Positions 1 through 12,749 of a stretch of 64,000 bases of DNA are shown here, one piece after another. The stretch comes from Acanthaster planci (taxonomy: Eukaryota; Echinodermata; Asteroidea; Valvatida; Acanthasteridae), in assembly GCF_001949145.1 (NCBI RefSeq), contig NW_019091358.1:2530514-2594513 (forward strand), written 5' to 3'. The position numbers and the translations under genes were made by a program. The notes beneath the pieces were generated by a model. The model saw nothing but the letters and a program-made list of their open reading frames with translations, was not told where the DNA came from and searched no databases. How positions within the stretch are numbered: the stretch's first letter is position 1; each line of letters begins with the position of its first letter.

Positions 1-3000
1 TTCACTACCTGGAGTGGCGTCACTTTTACGAACCGGATACTCCATGTACTGTGTGGATTTCGCAGGCGGGCGCGACTAAGTTCAACACAGAGAGCCTCGG
101 TTTTGATGCAGATATGCGCAGGCGGCGCTAATGTGAAATCCCTCTATTTAAACTTAATGAGACAAGTGTGCATTTTGAAAAAACTTCAGGTAAACTCGAA
201 AACTAACCAATGGGTGGTTTTCTGCAATCGTTGGCTGCCGATAGGCAAAATGAGGGAGCTATATAAAAGCCATTTGTCAAAAAGTATTAACCCTGAAGAC
301 AAAGTGCATGGAAAGCGCTCCTTTAGACAAAAACCAAGCAATACACTGTACGTAAGTTTGAATAGTCTTTCACTTCATCCCCCTGCTGAGCAGTCCAAAC
401 AACTGTAACTTGTTTTAACTAGCCACCATTAACACCAATTGGGCATATTTGGCAGACATTTAAACATGAACTAATCTCGTGTACACAATTTCCCCTGTAC
501 TGGAGCTCACAATAGCACTGCGTTTGGATTGGGAGCGCAGAGAAAAAGATTTTCGTGTCTGCAAACGTTATTCGAATTAGTGCGTGGTCGCATTTCGAGC
601 ATATCTTAATGCGCTGCCCATCTCACCGAGTCATTGGGGAAGAGTGCTTTTATTGGATTACACGTAGGGTGGAAGATTATACAAGCGCAGCTCCAAGCTT
701 AAAAATGATAATGAAATTGAAATGCTGTGGAAAGAAAAATTCTGTTCATTTTTCCCTTAGCGGATTACCACTACACGGTGCTCCATGTACCGACTTACAT
801 TATACCAGCAAAACTTATCGTATTCGATTCATTTTTTTTAATTAGATGCACATGTCCTATCGAGGAATCTACCGTAACATACTGTACATGCACATAAAGT
901 ATTACCCATCCAACCCTCAACATCGGATGAGTCAATCTACTCGTCGGTTCATTCTGTTGCTCAAAAGCTGCTGTGACCATAGAAGCAGTACTACGCACTT
1001 TACCTCGAAGAATAGGAAACCACGTCACAAAATGGGTGGGCAGTTTACTAGGCCTGAACACGACATCGAGTCAAAGTCGATGCAAACATGATGCAAACAA
1101 ATGAATAAAATTCACAACTTAAACATGATGGCGATGCCTTCAATAGAAACAACACAATACGTTGGCTTCGCATGGCTTACTGGCGTGTGTTTCGCTTTGT
1201 GACAGCTGCGGGGCCGATTACCATGTGCTGTGCGTCCTGTGCATTCACTGCAGGTGTACATGTACACGGTAGTCAGTATGGATGCATTCACTTCAATAAA
1301 AGGGGCAAGAGACGTCGAACCCTGCTCTGTGTAACTCTCTATAAAAATAAACAGACATCCTTCCCCCTCAATGGCACTGTGGCGTGCGTACAGGTATAAA
1401 AAGCATTTATCCACATCACCAAACGCCAGTGTGAATTCTTGTCGTGCTTGCCCAGCGAGAATCTGGCAGCTAGCGCTATGATCACTATGCCTAGTCGTGG
1501 TCAGTGCGCTGCATAAATTTACAAACATTCGTCTAGCAAGGCCTAATACTTAGTGAGAGAAACAATCCTTCATTCTGTTGCATGAATCTTACCTTAGTTT
1601 TGACAGGGGTCCCGATTTGGCGTTATTCTATATATATATATCCAGCGCTGTAAATACAATGCCGGTAAAATTGCTATAAACACATACGCACACTTGGCAA
1701 AGTACGGGTGCCACTTATTAATGTCAGTATAAACACCTCTGACCCTGCACACAGCGTACATGCCTTAATTGGCCCCTCTTGGGGGCGTTTTCCAGATGAA
1801 GGCGCCGCTTGGGGCCAATCGGGGCAAAGGGAAGTTGGAAAAATGTGAAGTTCAAGCTTTGTCGTTTTACACAGAATCAGCTGATAGAGGCATAAGGTTT
1901 AGTTTTAGAGCAACAAAATGGTCGTTTATAGCGCTTCACCCCGGGCGAGGTATGCCCGAATCAATGTTTAAAAATAATTCAAGGACTTGATGATCAAACC
2001 GAAAAACTTCAAAGTAATCTTAGGAAACAATTTACTTTCAAGTTTCACTTATGCTCCACTTTACAGTTCCGAATGGGTTTTGCTTTTTCAGTGGCGGAGC
2101 CAGGTCTTGATTAGGGGTTGAAAATAATGTGAAGAAAGTATTCTGTATCCGCAGTGAAAGGTAATCGGGCTCATCAAGCGACTTTGTCGTACACGAGAAC
2201 GCACCCTACTACTGATTATACAAACTCCCTTTGATGAACACTTCCAGGTTGACTTCCGATTCCATAGTTTCATGTAACTTTATGTGGTGGTTGTATGAAT
2301 CGATGTCACTCTTATGAAGTTATACGAACCGGAAAAACAGGCCACCCCATTCCGTAAAATAGGGGCGGGGGGGCTAGACACCATCTTTTTATGAAGGCAC
2401 TGTTAAAGTAGTAGTATAAGACAGTGCGTTTTTTTAGCTGAGGAAAGTGTCAGCGCGTAAGCAACGTGGTGTGTAAATTTTAGTGACACTTCTTAATTGT
2501 ACCACATGCCTTTTGGGGGGACTCTGACCACTAACATGATTTTTAAAAAATGGTTTAAGCCAAAATCCGTTTATTGATTAACTTTTTAAAAATTTAAGTT
2601 TGAAATGAAATTTCCAAGCCTTCTTCAAAGCATTCACGGCCCCCAGTACGTAATATTGTACGATTTCCTTGTATACGGTTAAGCATACATTACTGAAGTT
2701 ATGGATAATCCTTAAGATATCCTTGAGAATGATTTCTCACTCCGCTAGTCGATCATAAAAATGCCTTTTCAGCTTTTTGAACATACTGGACGTTTCAAGG
2801 TCCAGAACTTTTATTTCAATCGAAGTAATTTCGATATCTGAAATAAATTCAGTAGGCCTTTAATACCCTACTGTCCACGGTCTCAGTACTACAGGAATTC
2901 CGACTTCTTAAATCAACATTGGAAGGGACATGCTAATAACTTGAGCAATGAAATGAACCCGAAATTAATGGTTGGTGAATAATTGTCTTCTCCGTGTCGA

Positions 3001-4559
3001 AGGAGATCTTAGCGAACAGGGTTGGTGATGTCGGACCAAGATTAAGTTCTTCCTAGACTGAATCATTAGCCAATTTATCAACGTATAAATTTCCTGATAA
3101 AGAACTGAACCATTAAACCCCATCCATCGTGGTCTTCCAACCAATCTGCGACAGAGAAGCACGCAGGGGGCGGGGCTAACTGGAATGTCCGTTGTTGGAA
3201 ACGTCATTGATAACCAGTAAGATTTTTTTATAAAGACCTCTGGGCTGGAATAATTTCTTATAAATATGCACCCGTACTTTTCCAGGAATGTTATGATTAA
3301 TTTGTTTTTGTGCACAGCGCTAAAAGATAACCTTCAATTTTTTGTAAGGTACACAAGTGTGGTCATGTTTTGTCACTTAAAACCTACATTAATACATATA
3401 AATTGTAGCCATCAAAGAATCTAACTACCCATCTTACTGTTTGTTACCTGGCGTACCTTACATTTGTTTTTTAAAAAAGTTTACTTAAGAAAGTTCAATC
3501 ATGCTACTCTACCTAAATAACATACTTCGTGTCAGGTAAAAGGTGAATTGTTGGAGACATGCGTGAGAGTAGCTGCAGTATGACTGTTCTTTTAATAATA
3601 CTACTATTTACAGATTTGTGTTGCTAAACTTCCCGAAGTTTAAATCTGTTTGCATGAGGTCGGTACCGATCTGTGACTTAGGCATCAGTTTACTTAAATA
3701 AAAGCCAGGCAGTGATGGCAGCATTTTTCAGCTTTATTTGCAAATTGTTGAAAAAGGTATAATTTTATATATATGAAGTTCCGGCTTTCGAAGAAGAAAC
3801 TGCTTAAGCCAAAGCAAACTATTTTTAATTGTCTTCAAGTCCTGGAGGGTAAAGTTGTGTAAGACACTCTAGAGAGAGTCGTCTTCCTCTCGGCGTTTCA
3901 TCACAACATCTTCAGAAACAGCTACAATTGCAAGGAAACAGACCATAAAACGACGTTAATTTGATAAGCAAAGACAACATAATGAAATTAAACAGTTGCA
4001 TGTGTTTGTTGAGTAATAATTAGTTATACGACTGAAGTAACATCTGGGCACTGTGGTTTGACTTGTTGCAAAATTGCGGACCTGAGTGACATAATCTGTA
4101 AGGGAAATTTTGTCTATTTCTCAAATGTCGGCAGGCCATTTGCTAGCTGGGGCCTAAGGTGGCGCCGCCTAAACCCCCCCCCCGGCAAGCAGCTGCTCCT
4201 TCCTTCCCCCTCGGTAAAAAGCATATGCATCAAAACTATCTCTTGCTCTTGGGATTTGCCCCCAGCGTGTACATGCCCAACCATGCCCAAAGCTGGCGGT
4301 GGGGCGAAATGTCGGTCTAGTTCTGCTTTGTGTTAAGGCTTGTGCTCTGTGACTTTTGGCCATGTGTTTCCATACCACAGCTCCATCCTTTCAAGGTTGG
4401 GCGGTTATGTTCTGAAACCCCTCCAGACCTCGTGTCAAAGACAACGTTGCATAAAGCCCGCTGGCAAAGCCCTGACAACACTGAAACATGGGGATTAGAC
4501 AGTACGCTGGTTTTGACTGCAAAAAAGGCTTTATCGCAATATCAACTATGATCCCTTTG
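1..4559. other. Gene-free stretch left of the aquaporin gene
   Basis: No exon, RNA gene or complete mobile element is recognised here. Reading frames are short and have no family resemblance. A short TA run lies near 1627-1641. The word CAGTGGCGGAGCCAGG at about 2091 looks like one end of a hAT-type element, but no matching second end was found. Confidence 0.5.
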
Positions 4560-4710
4560 TTAATTACCATATGCATCCCCTTCGGTGATTGGCAATTCGT
4601 CTTCCGGGGTATGATGGGCCTCCACACAGAGAATGTACAACAGGGCGCCCAGTACCGCTCCAATGCAGGGCCCAACGATCGGCACCCACCACCAATGCAT
4701 TCCGTTGGGG
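4560..4710 (-). CDS. AQP: Aquaglyceroporin exon 6 (helix 6, C-tail, stop)
   Basis: The exon is 151 nt with acceptor GGGTTACAG. It encodes [18 protein letters not shown], then [14 protein letters not shown], and a short acidic C-tail ending GDAYGN before TAA at 4562-4560. No poly(A) signal was spotted close downstream. Confidence 0.95.
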
Positions 4711-7700
4711 CTGTAACCCAGATGAGAATAACAGCCAAAGTATTAAAAAATAATTGGATTTAGCGGAGACAACTATAGTAATCACTGCAACCGCTTGGCT
4801 GGCCCAAGCGACCTTACGGGCACTGAGTTGAGCGAATCCCTTTCACAAAATTTCGGGAAGGAAATGCTGATGTTGCAAGACATTGTGGGCTGTTTTCTGC
4901 CCAGTATAAATGCACATCTAAACACCTCTCTTTTGCCTACGTCACTTGTACAGGTTTTGTTTTTACCATGGTTGGCAAAACTTTAGTTGGCCGTGAGTAT
5001 AAAAAAACGAACAATTCATAAAGTGTGAAAACTTTTATCTAAATATTTTAAATACTTCTACCAAATGCTAGCAGAATGTTGCTGTCGTTTTAACACCGAT
5101 GAATTGGAATATGCATTTTGAGGCAAAGTTGCTGCAAACCAACACTGGACATTCCGCAAATTTTGACCACCAATACAAAATGGTGGTCAAAATAAACGAG
5201 AAATCTATGATCTTCACGTCTATTCAACTCGCGTATCCCCCATACAAGGGAGCAGTGGCGGCGCTACGTAGTATCATGTAGGTGCAAATGCGCCCACTCA
5301 TGAAAAGCCGCTTGCACCCACGGTTGCACCCACAAAACATTTTGTCAAATATTACGACAGGACGATCGACCTTTTCGGTTTACGACTCTGCATCATAACC
5401 CAGCAAAATGAAGATTCATTTGCACCCACACGATTCTGCCTTGCCCCACACTTGCACCCACAGCCACCGAGGGCTTGCGCCGCCACTGCAAGGGAGTCAA
5501 CTCGCTTATTGTTCAGCCAGACTTTATCGAAAAAGAGCTCAAAGAAATTACGCTATGCAGCCAGAAAAAATAGCCCATCCTGATGCCCCATGGGTCTGGT
5601 GGGAACGAGCAAACGCTGTCGCAAGGTGTTACAATGATAAACGCCCATAAGTTAAATCCAAGAATATTATGGAATTCCACTCCCTTCCTTACGGCAAATA
5701 TTGCAAGGAAACTTCCTTGTTAGTTCTCAGGACTTACACCCAAACATCAACGCCCCAACCAGCGCAGTAGGTGAAGAGTCTCGGCGGGAAGTCTCGCGCT
5801 GGATTGATGGCGTAGCCGCAGTTGAAACCGAAGCTCACACCGATTCCAAGCACGCTCAGACCAACCATGATGGCTGCCATACCGCTGGGTGCCCCGTCGT
5901 TCCTCTTGTCCGTGATGGCCAGCACACAGACCAGAAGCAGCCCCGTGGCAAAAATCTGAGGTCGTTGTTTGAAAAGACGAGTTAAATCTATACCAGCCAG
6001 GAGATTTTTTGACAAAAGTTGGCCTTTTCCTTGCTATGGGGTGTTCCAGGGCACGCCCCCTCCCCCGGGAAATATGGAATCAACGGTGCCAGAAAGTTCC
6101 AACTGAGGTTAACCGAACTTAATTACCAGAACTTTAAGTCCATTTTTCAAAAGTTGTACCCATTTGAACAATGTCATAAAATTTGTCAGCAGCTTAACAG
6201 ACATGTAACTCCTCCCTCTCCCATCAACTAACAAATTGGAAGACTTCTTTATGAGAGACGAGGGATATGGGCGTGGTCACGGCCATGTGCAGAAAATCAA
6301 GGGTATAATATACGTACATTGCAATGAGCCAAGTCAGTGTTGGTGTTTTTTTCATTAAGGTAAGGTCATTTGAGAGCAAAGAATCTAACGTCACGCCAGT
6401 TCGAACATGAATTTGCGTGCGAGTGGGCGTATGGCCACACTGAGTAAAGGCGCCTTTCCACACGTACGTTTTTGAATGCGTTGTGTACACGATGTGTTCA
6501 TGCGTTTCACTTTTACGGATAAAAAAATCGATTCCATCAAAACACAACGCGTCAAATCGCCCTGGGAGCAACTCGACGGATACGTAACCGTTGCGCACGT
6601 GAGAGACTAGCCGTGTTACACACTCGCCGTGTTACTCGCCGTGTGTAACACGGCTAGTCTCTCAGAAAAATTACCATAAAAATAACATAGGAGGACCAAG
6701 TTTCAAAATTCGGGTTGTACCCGTTGGTTAAGGGCGAAGCTCTGCTTTAATTGATGCCGGTTTCGTGGTTCACATTTCACGCTTCAATGAACAGCAGAAG
6801 TTTGAATTTTAAAAAATAAAAGTCTGTTGCGCACGGATATGTGAGGGTTAAAATGACATCTTCCAGACTGAACAAAACGTTTAAAAAGACTTTTTTCCTT
6901 GCATAAAATTTTCAAAAACGTAATTAATCCTTTAACCCCGTACAATCGACACAAAAAATAATCTTATTTCTGGGTGTATCATTACCAAGCAGAAAGGGGT
7001 TAATATTTCATACATTTCTCGATGAATTTTAACCCTCACACACCCGGGCACAACAGACTTTCATTTTCCAAAATTCAAATTTCATGTGCTCATTAAAGCG
7101 TGAAATGTGAACCAAGAAACTAGCATCAATCAAGGCAGAACAATACCCTTCACCAGCGGGAACAACCAGATTTTTGAAACTTGATCAGATGTCATTTATA
7201 AATTAATTTTTCTGAGAGTCTACTTTTTTCTGATACACCCTGTATAAATGTGACCCGCGGTGCCCTTCATGTTGTCGGACAGCTATACCAAACTGGCTCA
7301 TTGCCGAATAATTATGCCGGTCTTTGGCGCAGAGGTATCTTTAAACTCGTTTCATGTGCGATCACTTGCAAGTGATATTTCCATCGGCAGCAAACCAGTT
7401 ACACATTTCGGATTTACTACCACCCCTAGGGCCCTTTGTACAGAATCAGCCGTTGAGGTGAAAGTCTGACAATATTGATATGCGCATGCCCATTCTTCCT
7501 AACAGGTTTGCTCTGCACGTGGCTTTAAGTCAGGACATGCCCTTTTGACAAAACCCAAGTTTTATGTAATTGCATAGAGGAAAATTACCTGGTCTCCTAG
7601 GCCGCCCTGCAGTGAAAGGAAATCTTGGGGATAAGTGGCCCAGATGCCGGCAGTGCCTTTAGGACCTATTACCGTGCGATTGCCTCCATCATAAGCATTC

Positions 7701-10700
7701 AGTGCGTCTGCAACAATATGGACCAAATATTAAATCATTTTTAATGTCAAGGATATATAATATAAAACTGCTGCAAACTGCCTGCTGACTACAATGACCT
7801 TCAATACAGTCTCAAAATATAAAGGGCCTGATGACGTTTCGATCCTAGCAGAATCTTTCTCATAAATAATTTGTATAAACTCTATAAATCTTTTAACAGT
7901 ACATTTACGTGTACTAAGCAGTGGGATGCAACTAAAACTCATTCATAATGTCACAGCGAGGCTATTTGTAAAGTGCTTAAATGCTAATTAAAAGCAGAGG
8001 AAGAGTGGGACTCTTGAAACGTCTGATGGGGAGTAGGCGTAGCTCTTCTTCAAAGAGATGCGCCGACGTCATATATTTGATCACTCAGGCACAATGAAAT
8101 GAAAAGCAGTTACAGTTTTAGAGGTGGGAGGAAAACCCCAGAGGAATATTCTGGATAAAACCCACGGACTCAGGTAGGGATTGAAAACCCAATCCATATG
8201 TGGACCGGGCCGGGATTCGAACCCGGACCGCAGAGGTGGAAGGCGAGGAAAGAACCACTAACCCAATTCCCTAGCCTGTGCTAAATGCATTTCCCCGTGG
8301 GGCTCATTCCTCGCTGCTTGTTCCTCTCCAAAATATGCATTTCGATACTGCAATATGGGTATGACTTAGTGCAATGAAAGTTTTGTATTTAAACTTAGAC
8401 CTGCTGGTTCCAATCCGGGAAGTGGAACCAGTGTAGGTGTCTGAGCACTTTTTACCTTGTTGGTTCACCTACGTTAACACGCTTTGATGTTCAAGCATCA
8501 TACGGGCAGCATTGGTGGTGAAGTTCAGCACTTTCTCCGCTGGGGTGGTAAGTATATGTGGATCGGGGCCGGGGGGGGGGCTTTATTTTGTATAATTACC
8601 GAGGTAGACTCCGTAGAGACAAGCTGATGCGGCAAAAGAGCCGAGGAACTGGGCCAACACGTACATGGGAAGCTTGATCCAACTGAACTTGCCCACCACA
8701 GCCAGGGCTAAAGACACGGCCGGATTGATGTGGCCACCTGTGCATCATTCCAAGACAAAATTAGAAAGTAGGACAAAGATCAGTAACAGAAGTATCTAAT
8801 CAGCACGTCGCTGTTATGCCGTATATGCCCAAGTTTATTTTTTCACATGACAAAATGAGGTAAAACAGACAGTTTGGAGTTAAAAGTGCGCATTTGGTGT
8901 TCAATGTGATAGCAAAACAACCCACTCACATGTGGAAAACAACGTGAAAATTAATCTGTTGTTTTAATTTCCAATCCCCAAATACTGTTAACCGAGTGAA
9001 GCGTAATTCTGCTTTCTGGGAGAAAATGAGCTGCTCTGTAAGAGAAGCTTCTGACTGTATCTGACTCGATAATCCATCAATACCGGAGATGTATATAGAG
9101 GGAGTATGTCAACTTCAGACTTTGGAACCAAAATGGCTGCTCATTATATGTTCAGCACAGCAGGTAGCTATTGTGTGCTAACTGCCCGTGCGCACTGACG
9201 CATAACCAGAAATTTCGGTTCCAACAATTGAGACATTCAAGTCGCAACTCTCTCTATAAACAGCTCTGATCGCAGTTAATAAGCAGCAAATGTATACTGA
9301 GTGACTTGCTACCACGTTACAAGTGTGTCGTGAGCACAGAATAAGGAAACATGTTTAAGGGAGGGTTGATTTATAGCCGGCTTTGGTGATGGTGGTTAAT
9401 GAATCATACTGTTAAGTATGTTTTGAAGTTGATTTTGTTTGTTCAGAATTGTTTGGTTAAACGGTTAAGGACACGTGTCCAGGTGGGTGATTTGACTCTG
9501 AGTGCGCTTTATAATTAAAAAAAGTCGTTTTATTTCACGCCGAAAGTTTCTGCTTTCTAATTCGAGGGAGTTTACACTCATATCACCGGGTGTTTATACG
9601 ATACTGACGCAATTAACGTAGCATATTCCTGTAAGGACAAAACCGAGTAACGAAGACAGATGATTTGGGTCACCTTGTCAATTAACTAGCCGTATTTACA
9701 TGTATTTGTTTGCCTAAGAACCCCTGAGTTTAAGTAAGATGGATAACACTTCCGTATATATCCAATTTCGCCGCCTAGACAGTTAATAAATTACTCACAT
9801 CCAACCCGAAATTACACCGGTATAACCACTATTATATTCTAGTCATATTCATACTGAACAAGCCCTCCAAAACAATCTTAGTGAAAACATTTAATCATGC
9901 AAAGATTCTCAAAACTTTAGCTTCCAAACCTAAGAAATGTGGGAAGAAAGCAGTACTTTCATTCTGGAAACGTCTGTGCCGATTTATCCCGCAATAGAAG
10001 AAATTTTTCGCAGCATCCATGTGCCTGGTAGCGCATCCAGGTTCTGGGTCCAGGGGTTGGATATGGAATTTTCTTCCTGAAAACAATGGTCCTTTTTTTT
10101 TCCTCGTTAAAAGAATCCATATCGCCTTGCCCCTAGAAAGGTGATTGTACCAGTTCGGATGACGTGTTCGTGCTTTCAAGTCCTTCGGGAAACACTACTG
10201 CGAGCCTTGCTCTCTTCCAGCACACTCTGGCGGACTTACCAGAGACTCCGGCCGACGCATACACGCCCATGGTAACTGCAACCCACCAGCCAACGTTGAT
10301 GGAGAGGAATTCACCGGCAGCACTGCTGCTGAGGACGCTCTGCGCTACGTTGCCATCTCCAAAAACCTGCAAAGTCAAGAATGGAATCCTTCAATAAATG
10401 ATTGTTGTACATGTACTTGGATTGAAAGTTTATCTCTGTCTCAAACTCTCCATCAGTGCCTACCTATCGTATATAGCGCTGTGAAGGTTGCACACCAGAA
10501 AATGAGGCCAAAACAAAAACATTTCTAGGCCCTATTTTTTCATAGGAATATATCGCTCAAGCAGTGAAGCGTATCTGTGAAAGATTGGTACAATACAACC
10601 CTAAATTGATTGCCTTTGCGATGAGGGGTCGCTTCAAAATGGTTCCAGGTCTACTTTTAAGGTGACCATATTGGGCTGTTTTGTCCAACGGTCGTTGGAT

Positions 10701-12749
10701 AACCCCTCCATCCCCCCCCAAAAAAATGCGATCAGAAAGATGGTGTATCAGAATTGCTCTTGGTCTTGAGATATTTATCGTTTATTTATGGTCTGCATGC
10801 AAACAGGTCTTGCCCATAAGCAAATACTGTCTGTGGCTTAGTTTTACAGGAAAATCAAGTACCAGTTAACATTAAAAGCCCGTTTACAGGGTAAACGCCG
10901 ACGAGAACACCTTCTTCTCATGGTTCATTTACAAACTGTGTAGAATTACGGCCCATAAATTCTTTCTCGAGATCATAGATCAATTTTATTATAAAAGCAA
11001 GTCACAGTTAACGTTTCAACTGACAAACAATCCTTGACGAGGACTGTAAATCACAAGTTCTTCAAATTAACCTTAATGACCCCCGCCCATTTTGACCCGC
11101 GACAGAGGAGCCAATCAACATAGTGATTATCGCAGAATGACAGAGTACAATCGGGCATTGCTACTGTTTGTGTTGTAACAAAGGTCGATATAAGGCAGCG
11201 TAGAGCGATGCATTGCTATGATAACAATGTTCTATGGGTCTCACAGTTTTTTCTGTGAAGTAGGGATAACCGGTTGGCAAAATCATAAATTGCAAGAAAA
11301 ATTAAAACGTTCTCGTTTTGTTGGTAATGAGTTTATGATGAGGTGGTGTTACGGGCAAAATAAGGCCTTTTTAGCACGTTGGTGTAGTTGATGTAGGCCT
11401 ACATCATAAATGTGTCCGTATCATGCAGTGGTGGCAAAGATATGATTATGTTTATGATTAAAAGGACGCAGCAAAGGTAAAGTGACCCCCATCATGATGA
11501 GAGCTGCAATGAACACTCTCGCATCTGCTACTGGTACTTTTGCTGCCATAAACCATGCGCAGCACGGAGCGCAAATATCACAGTCTGATTACTTCATTTT
11601 GCCATTCATAAGTTGTCTGCTGTCTTGATGCTATTTGTTCAAATTTTCAGTTGGCACTAATTAGAGGGTCGGTTAGAAATGAGAATCATAAAATCGTGGA
11701 GACCTTCATTGCTCACCAACGGTCATTTTACGAAACACATGTTTAGGTTTTCGTCCAGCGGCCGGGTGGGGCTTGACTTGGATTGATTTGATTTCTGTTT
11801 GATTTTGGAGGGAGAAATGTTTGTGCCAATGGGAACAATTTCAAAAAATAATGGTCAGGGCGATATCAACACATTTCAGTGCAGATTATCCGACCTGTTT
11901 TAATAAAAACAACGTGCATTTGCCAGTCCAAGGGTCGCTGGCTCACCGTCCAAATTTACTTTGTTATCAAGTCCAATATAAGGGTCACTTGACTGGGGCA
12001 ATACTAAAGGGTGTATTTGAGTAGATAAAGCCCTGGTGTGATAACAGTATGCATAATATTCCATCACTGTACCTCTAAATTTCTTAAAACTAAGCTGAAC
12101 AATTCTTGGAAGCATGCAGGGGAGCTCTACTTGCCCCAATATTTTGAACGAACAAACTTGAACATTTATACATCTGAGCCAGTCTACAGCAGCCTGCAAT
12201 GACTTCATCAGTACGTATTGCGAACGTCTCCCAACTTGTCCCTATAGCAGGTGTTAAGTATACCTAGCCCTCCAATATATAGTCCTTTGGTTAAAAGGCT
12301 TTGTTCTGATAGCAAAATTGACAGCAAAGAAATATACATGTTCTTTTACATCGGTGATCAGCATGTAAAGGCCTTTACAGGTGGTTATTTTGAGTTTATA
12401 AAAACGCCAGGTAACGACAATCTTGACTGTGAGTCTGTCCTAAACTGTTATTTTTATCATATGGGCTGTTAGTTACAGGTGCAGTAGAGCCTACGCTCGC
12501 CCAAAATACCTGGTTTGAAATGAAAATGTAAAGAGATGCCTTTCAAGATCAACGAATATCTGAAAACCGAAGGTATAGTCTTGGTTATGGACGCAGAACG
12601 GGACATCGAAGTGCGTGTATTATTGGTGCAATGTGTATGTACAGAATTATACAAAATTTACCTACCATCAAAATAAACGTCCCCAGAAATTCTGCCAAGA
12701 ATTCCCGCACCCACTGGTTCCTTATCCTGAGATGCCGCGTCCACACCAT
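4560..12749 (-). CDS. AQP: Aquaglyceroporin (AQP3/7/9/10 type), six coding exons, complete
   Basis: This encodes a membrane channel for water, glycerol and other small solutes. It belongs to the MIP family, and the family works as a tetramer of six-helix subunits. Coding exons on the minus strand, in order, are 12749-12666, 10366-10240, 8737-8600, 7707-7589, 5955-5738 and 4710-4560. They sum to 837 nt, or 278 residues plus stop. All introns begin GT and end AG, and every phase joins. The first half-helix carries HINPAVS (NPA at residues 75-77). The second carries AINPARDF (NPA 207-209, Arg210, Asp211). Asp after the second NPA-Arg is the aquaglyceroporin mark. Trp55 and Tyr204 sit where GlpF/AQP3 build the selectivity filter. 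Loop residues [11 protein letters not shown] and GMHWWWVP are family-typical. Length is usual for the family. The exact vertebrate orthologue cannot be assigned by eye. Confidence 0.95.
5253..5488. mobile_element. hAT-like MITE with perfect 8-bp target duplication
   Basis: This 236-bp element has 12-bp perfect terminal inverted repeats, CAGTGGCGGCGC at 5253-5264 and its complement at 5477-5488. Both sides carry the identical octamer CAAGGGAG (5245-5252 and 5489-5496). An 8-bp duplication and a CAG-start TIR are hAT hallmarks. The interior repeats TTGCACCCAC several times and codes for nothing. It lies in the last intron of the aquaglyceroporin gene. Confidence 0.9.
5738..5955 (-). CDS. AQP: Aquaglyceroporin exon 5 (second NPA box)
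   Basis: The exon is 218 nt, with acceptor ACCTCAG and donor GTAAGTCC. It encodes [18 protein letters not shown], then [20 protein letters not shown] and AGWGVDVW. It holds Arg210 of the filter and Asp211, the residue that separates aquaglyceroporins from water-only aquaporins. Confidence 0.97.
6601..6663. repeat. Perfect 23-bp inverted repeat (hairpin)
   Basis: The arms at 6601-6623 and 6641-6663 are exact reverse complements, with a 17-base spacer. The spacer repeats the CTCGCCGTG word found inside the arms. Its right arm overlaps the left end of the larger palindromic element that follows. It lies in the intron between aquaporin exons 4 and 5. Confidence 0.92.
6659..7218. mobile_element. 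Palindromic (foldback/MITE) element of about 560 bp
   Basis: The ends CTCTCAGAAAAATTA (6659-6673) and TAATTTTTCTGAGAG (7204-7218) are exact reverse complements. The inward arms also pair over about 160 bp. Examples are TTCACATTTCACGCTTCA on the left against AAGCGTGAAATGTGAA on the right, and GTGAGGGTTAAAAT against ATTTTAACCCTCAC. A smaller inner inverted repeat (TTAACCCC/GGGGTTAA) sits in the loop. No coding capacity is seen. The autonomous family is unknown. Confidence 0.85.
7589..7707 (-). CDS. AQP: Aquaglyceroporin exon 4 (extracellular loop C)
   Basis: The exon is 119 nt, with acceptor TTGTTGCAG and donor GTAATTTT. It encodes the long loop typical of aquaglyceroporins, including [19 protein letters not shown], and ends GGLGDQ in phase 0, where vertebrate genes also place an intron. 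Confidence 0.95.
8095..8275 (-). mobile_element. tRNA-derived SINE
   Basis: Read on the minus strand, it holds an A-box-like GGGTTAGTGGTTC near 8265-8251 and a perfect pol III B box, GGTTCGAATCC, at 8223-8213. Downstream is GTGGGTTTTATCC and GGTTTTCCTCCCAC, wording common in invertebrate SINE bodies. It is not a functional tRNA, because no acceptor stem or anticodon arm could be folded. It lies in the intron between aquaporin exons 3 and 4. Confidence 0.75.
8600..8737 (-). CDS. AQP: Aquaglyceroporin exon 3 (first NPA box)
   Basis: The exon is 138 nt, with acceptor GCACAG and donor GTAATTAT, and both ends are phase 1. It encodes [16 protein letters not shown], then [16 protein letters not shown], matching half-helix B and helix 3 of AQP3-like channels. 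Confidence 0.96.
10240..10366 (-). CDS. AQP: Aquaglyceroporin exon 2 (helices 1-2)
   Basis: The exon is 127 nt, with acceptor ..TTTGCAG and donor GTAAGTCC. It encodes [13 protein letters not shown] and [15 protein letters not shown], ending in the split Gly codon of AGVSG. Residue W55 aligns with the filter Trp of GlpF, where human AQP3 has Phe. Confidence 0.95.
12666..12749 (-). CDS. AQP: Aquaglyceroporin exon 1 (start, first helix begins)
   Basis: This exon gives 28 codons starting [10 protein letters not shown] and ending [13 protein letters not shown], the usual start of MIP helix 1 (AE.LGT.ILV). The donor GTAGGTAA follows ATG in phase 0, and the next exon continues VFGDGNVAQ, as in AQP3 (VMFGCGSVAQ). 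The Met is the nearest one upstream of the helix. A non-coding 5' exon farther right is possible but not identified. Confidence 0.88.

Noticed and set aside
1112-1528. 138-codon minus-strand frame
   Set aside because: No family resemblance, splice context or codon pattern. Probably chance.
2091-2106. CAGTGGCGGAGCCAGG, looks like a hAT terminal repeat
   Set aside because: No matching opposite end or target duplication was found, so it cannot be called an element.
8213-8223. tRNA gene on the minus strand (perfect B box)
   Set aside because: No cloverleaf could be folded, and SINE body text follows directly. It was called a SINE instead.
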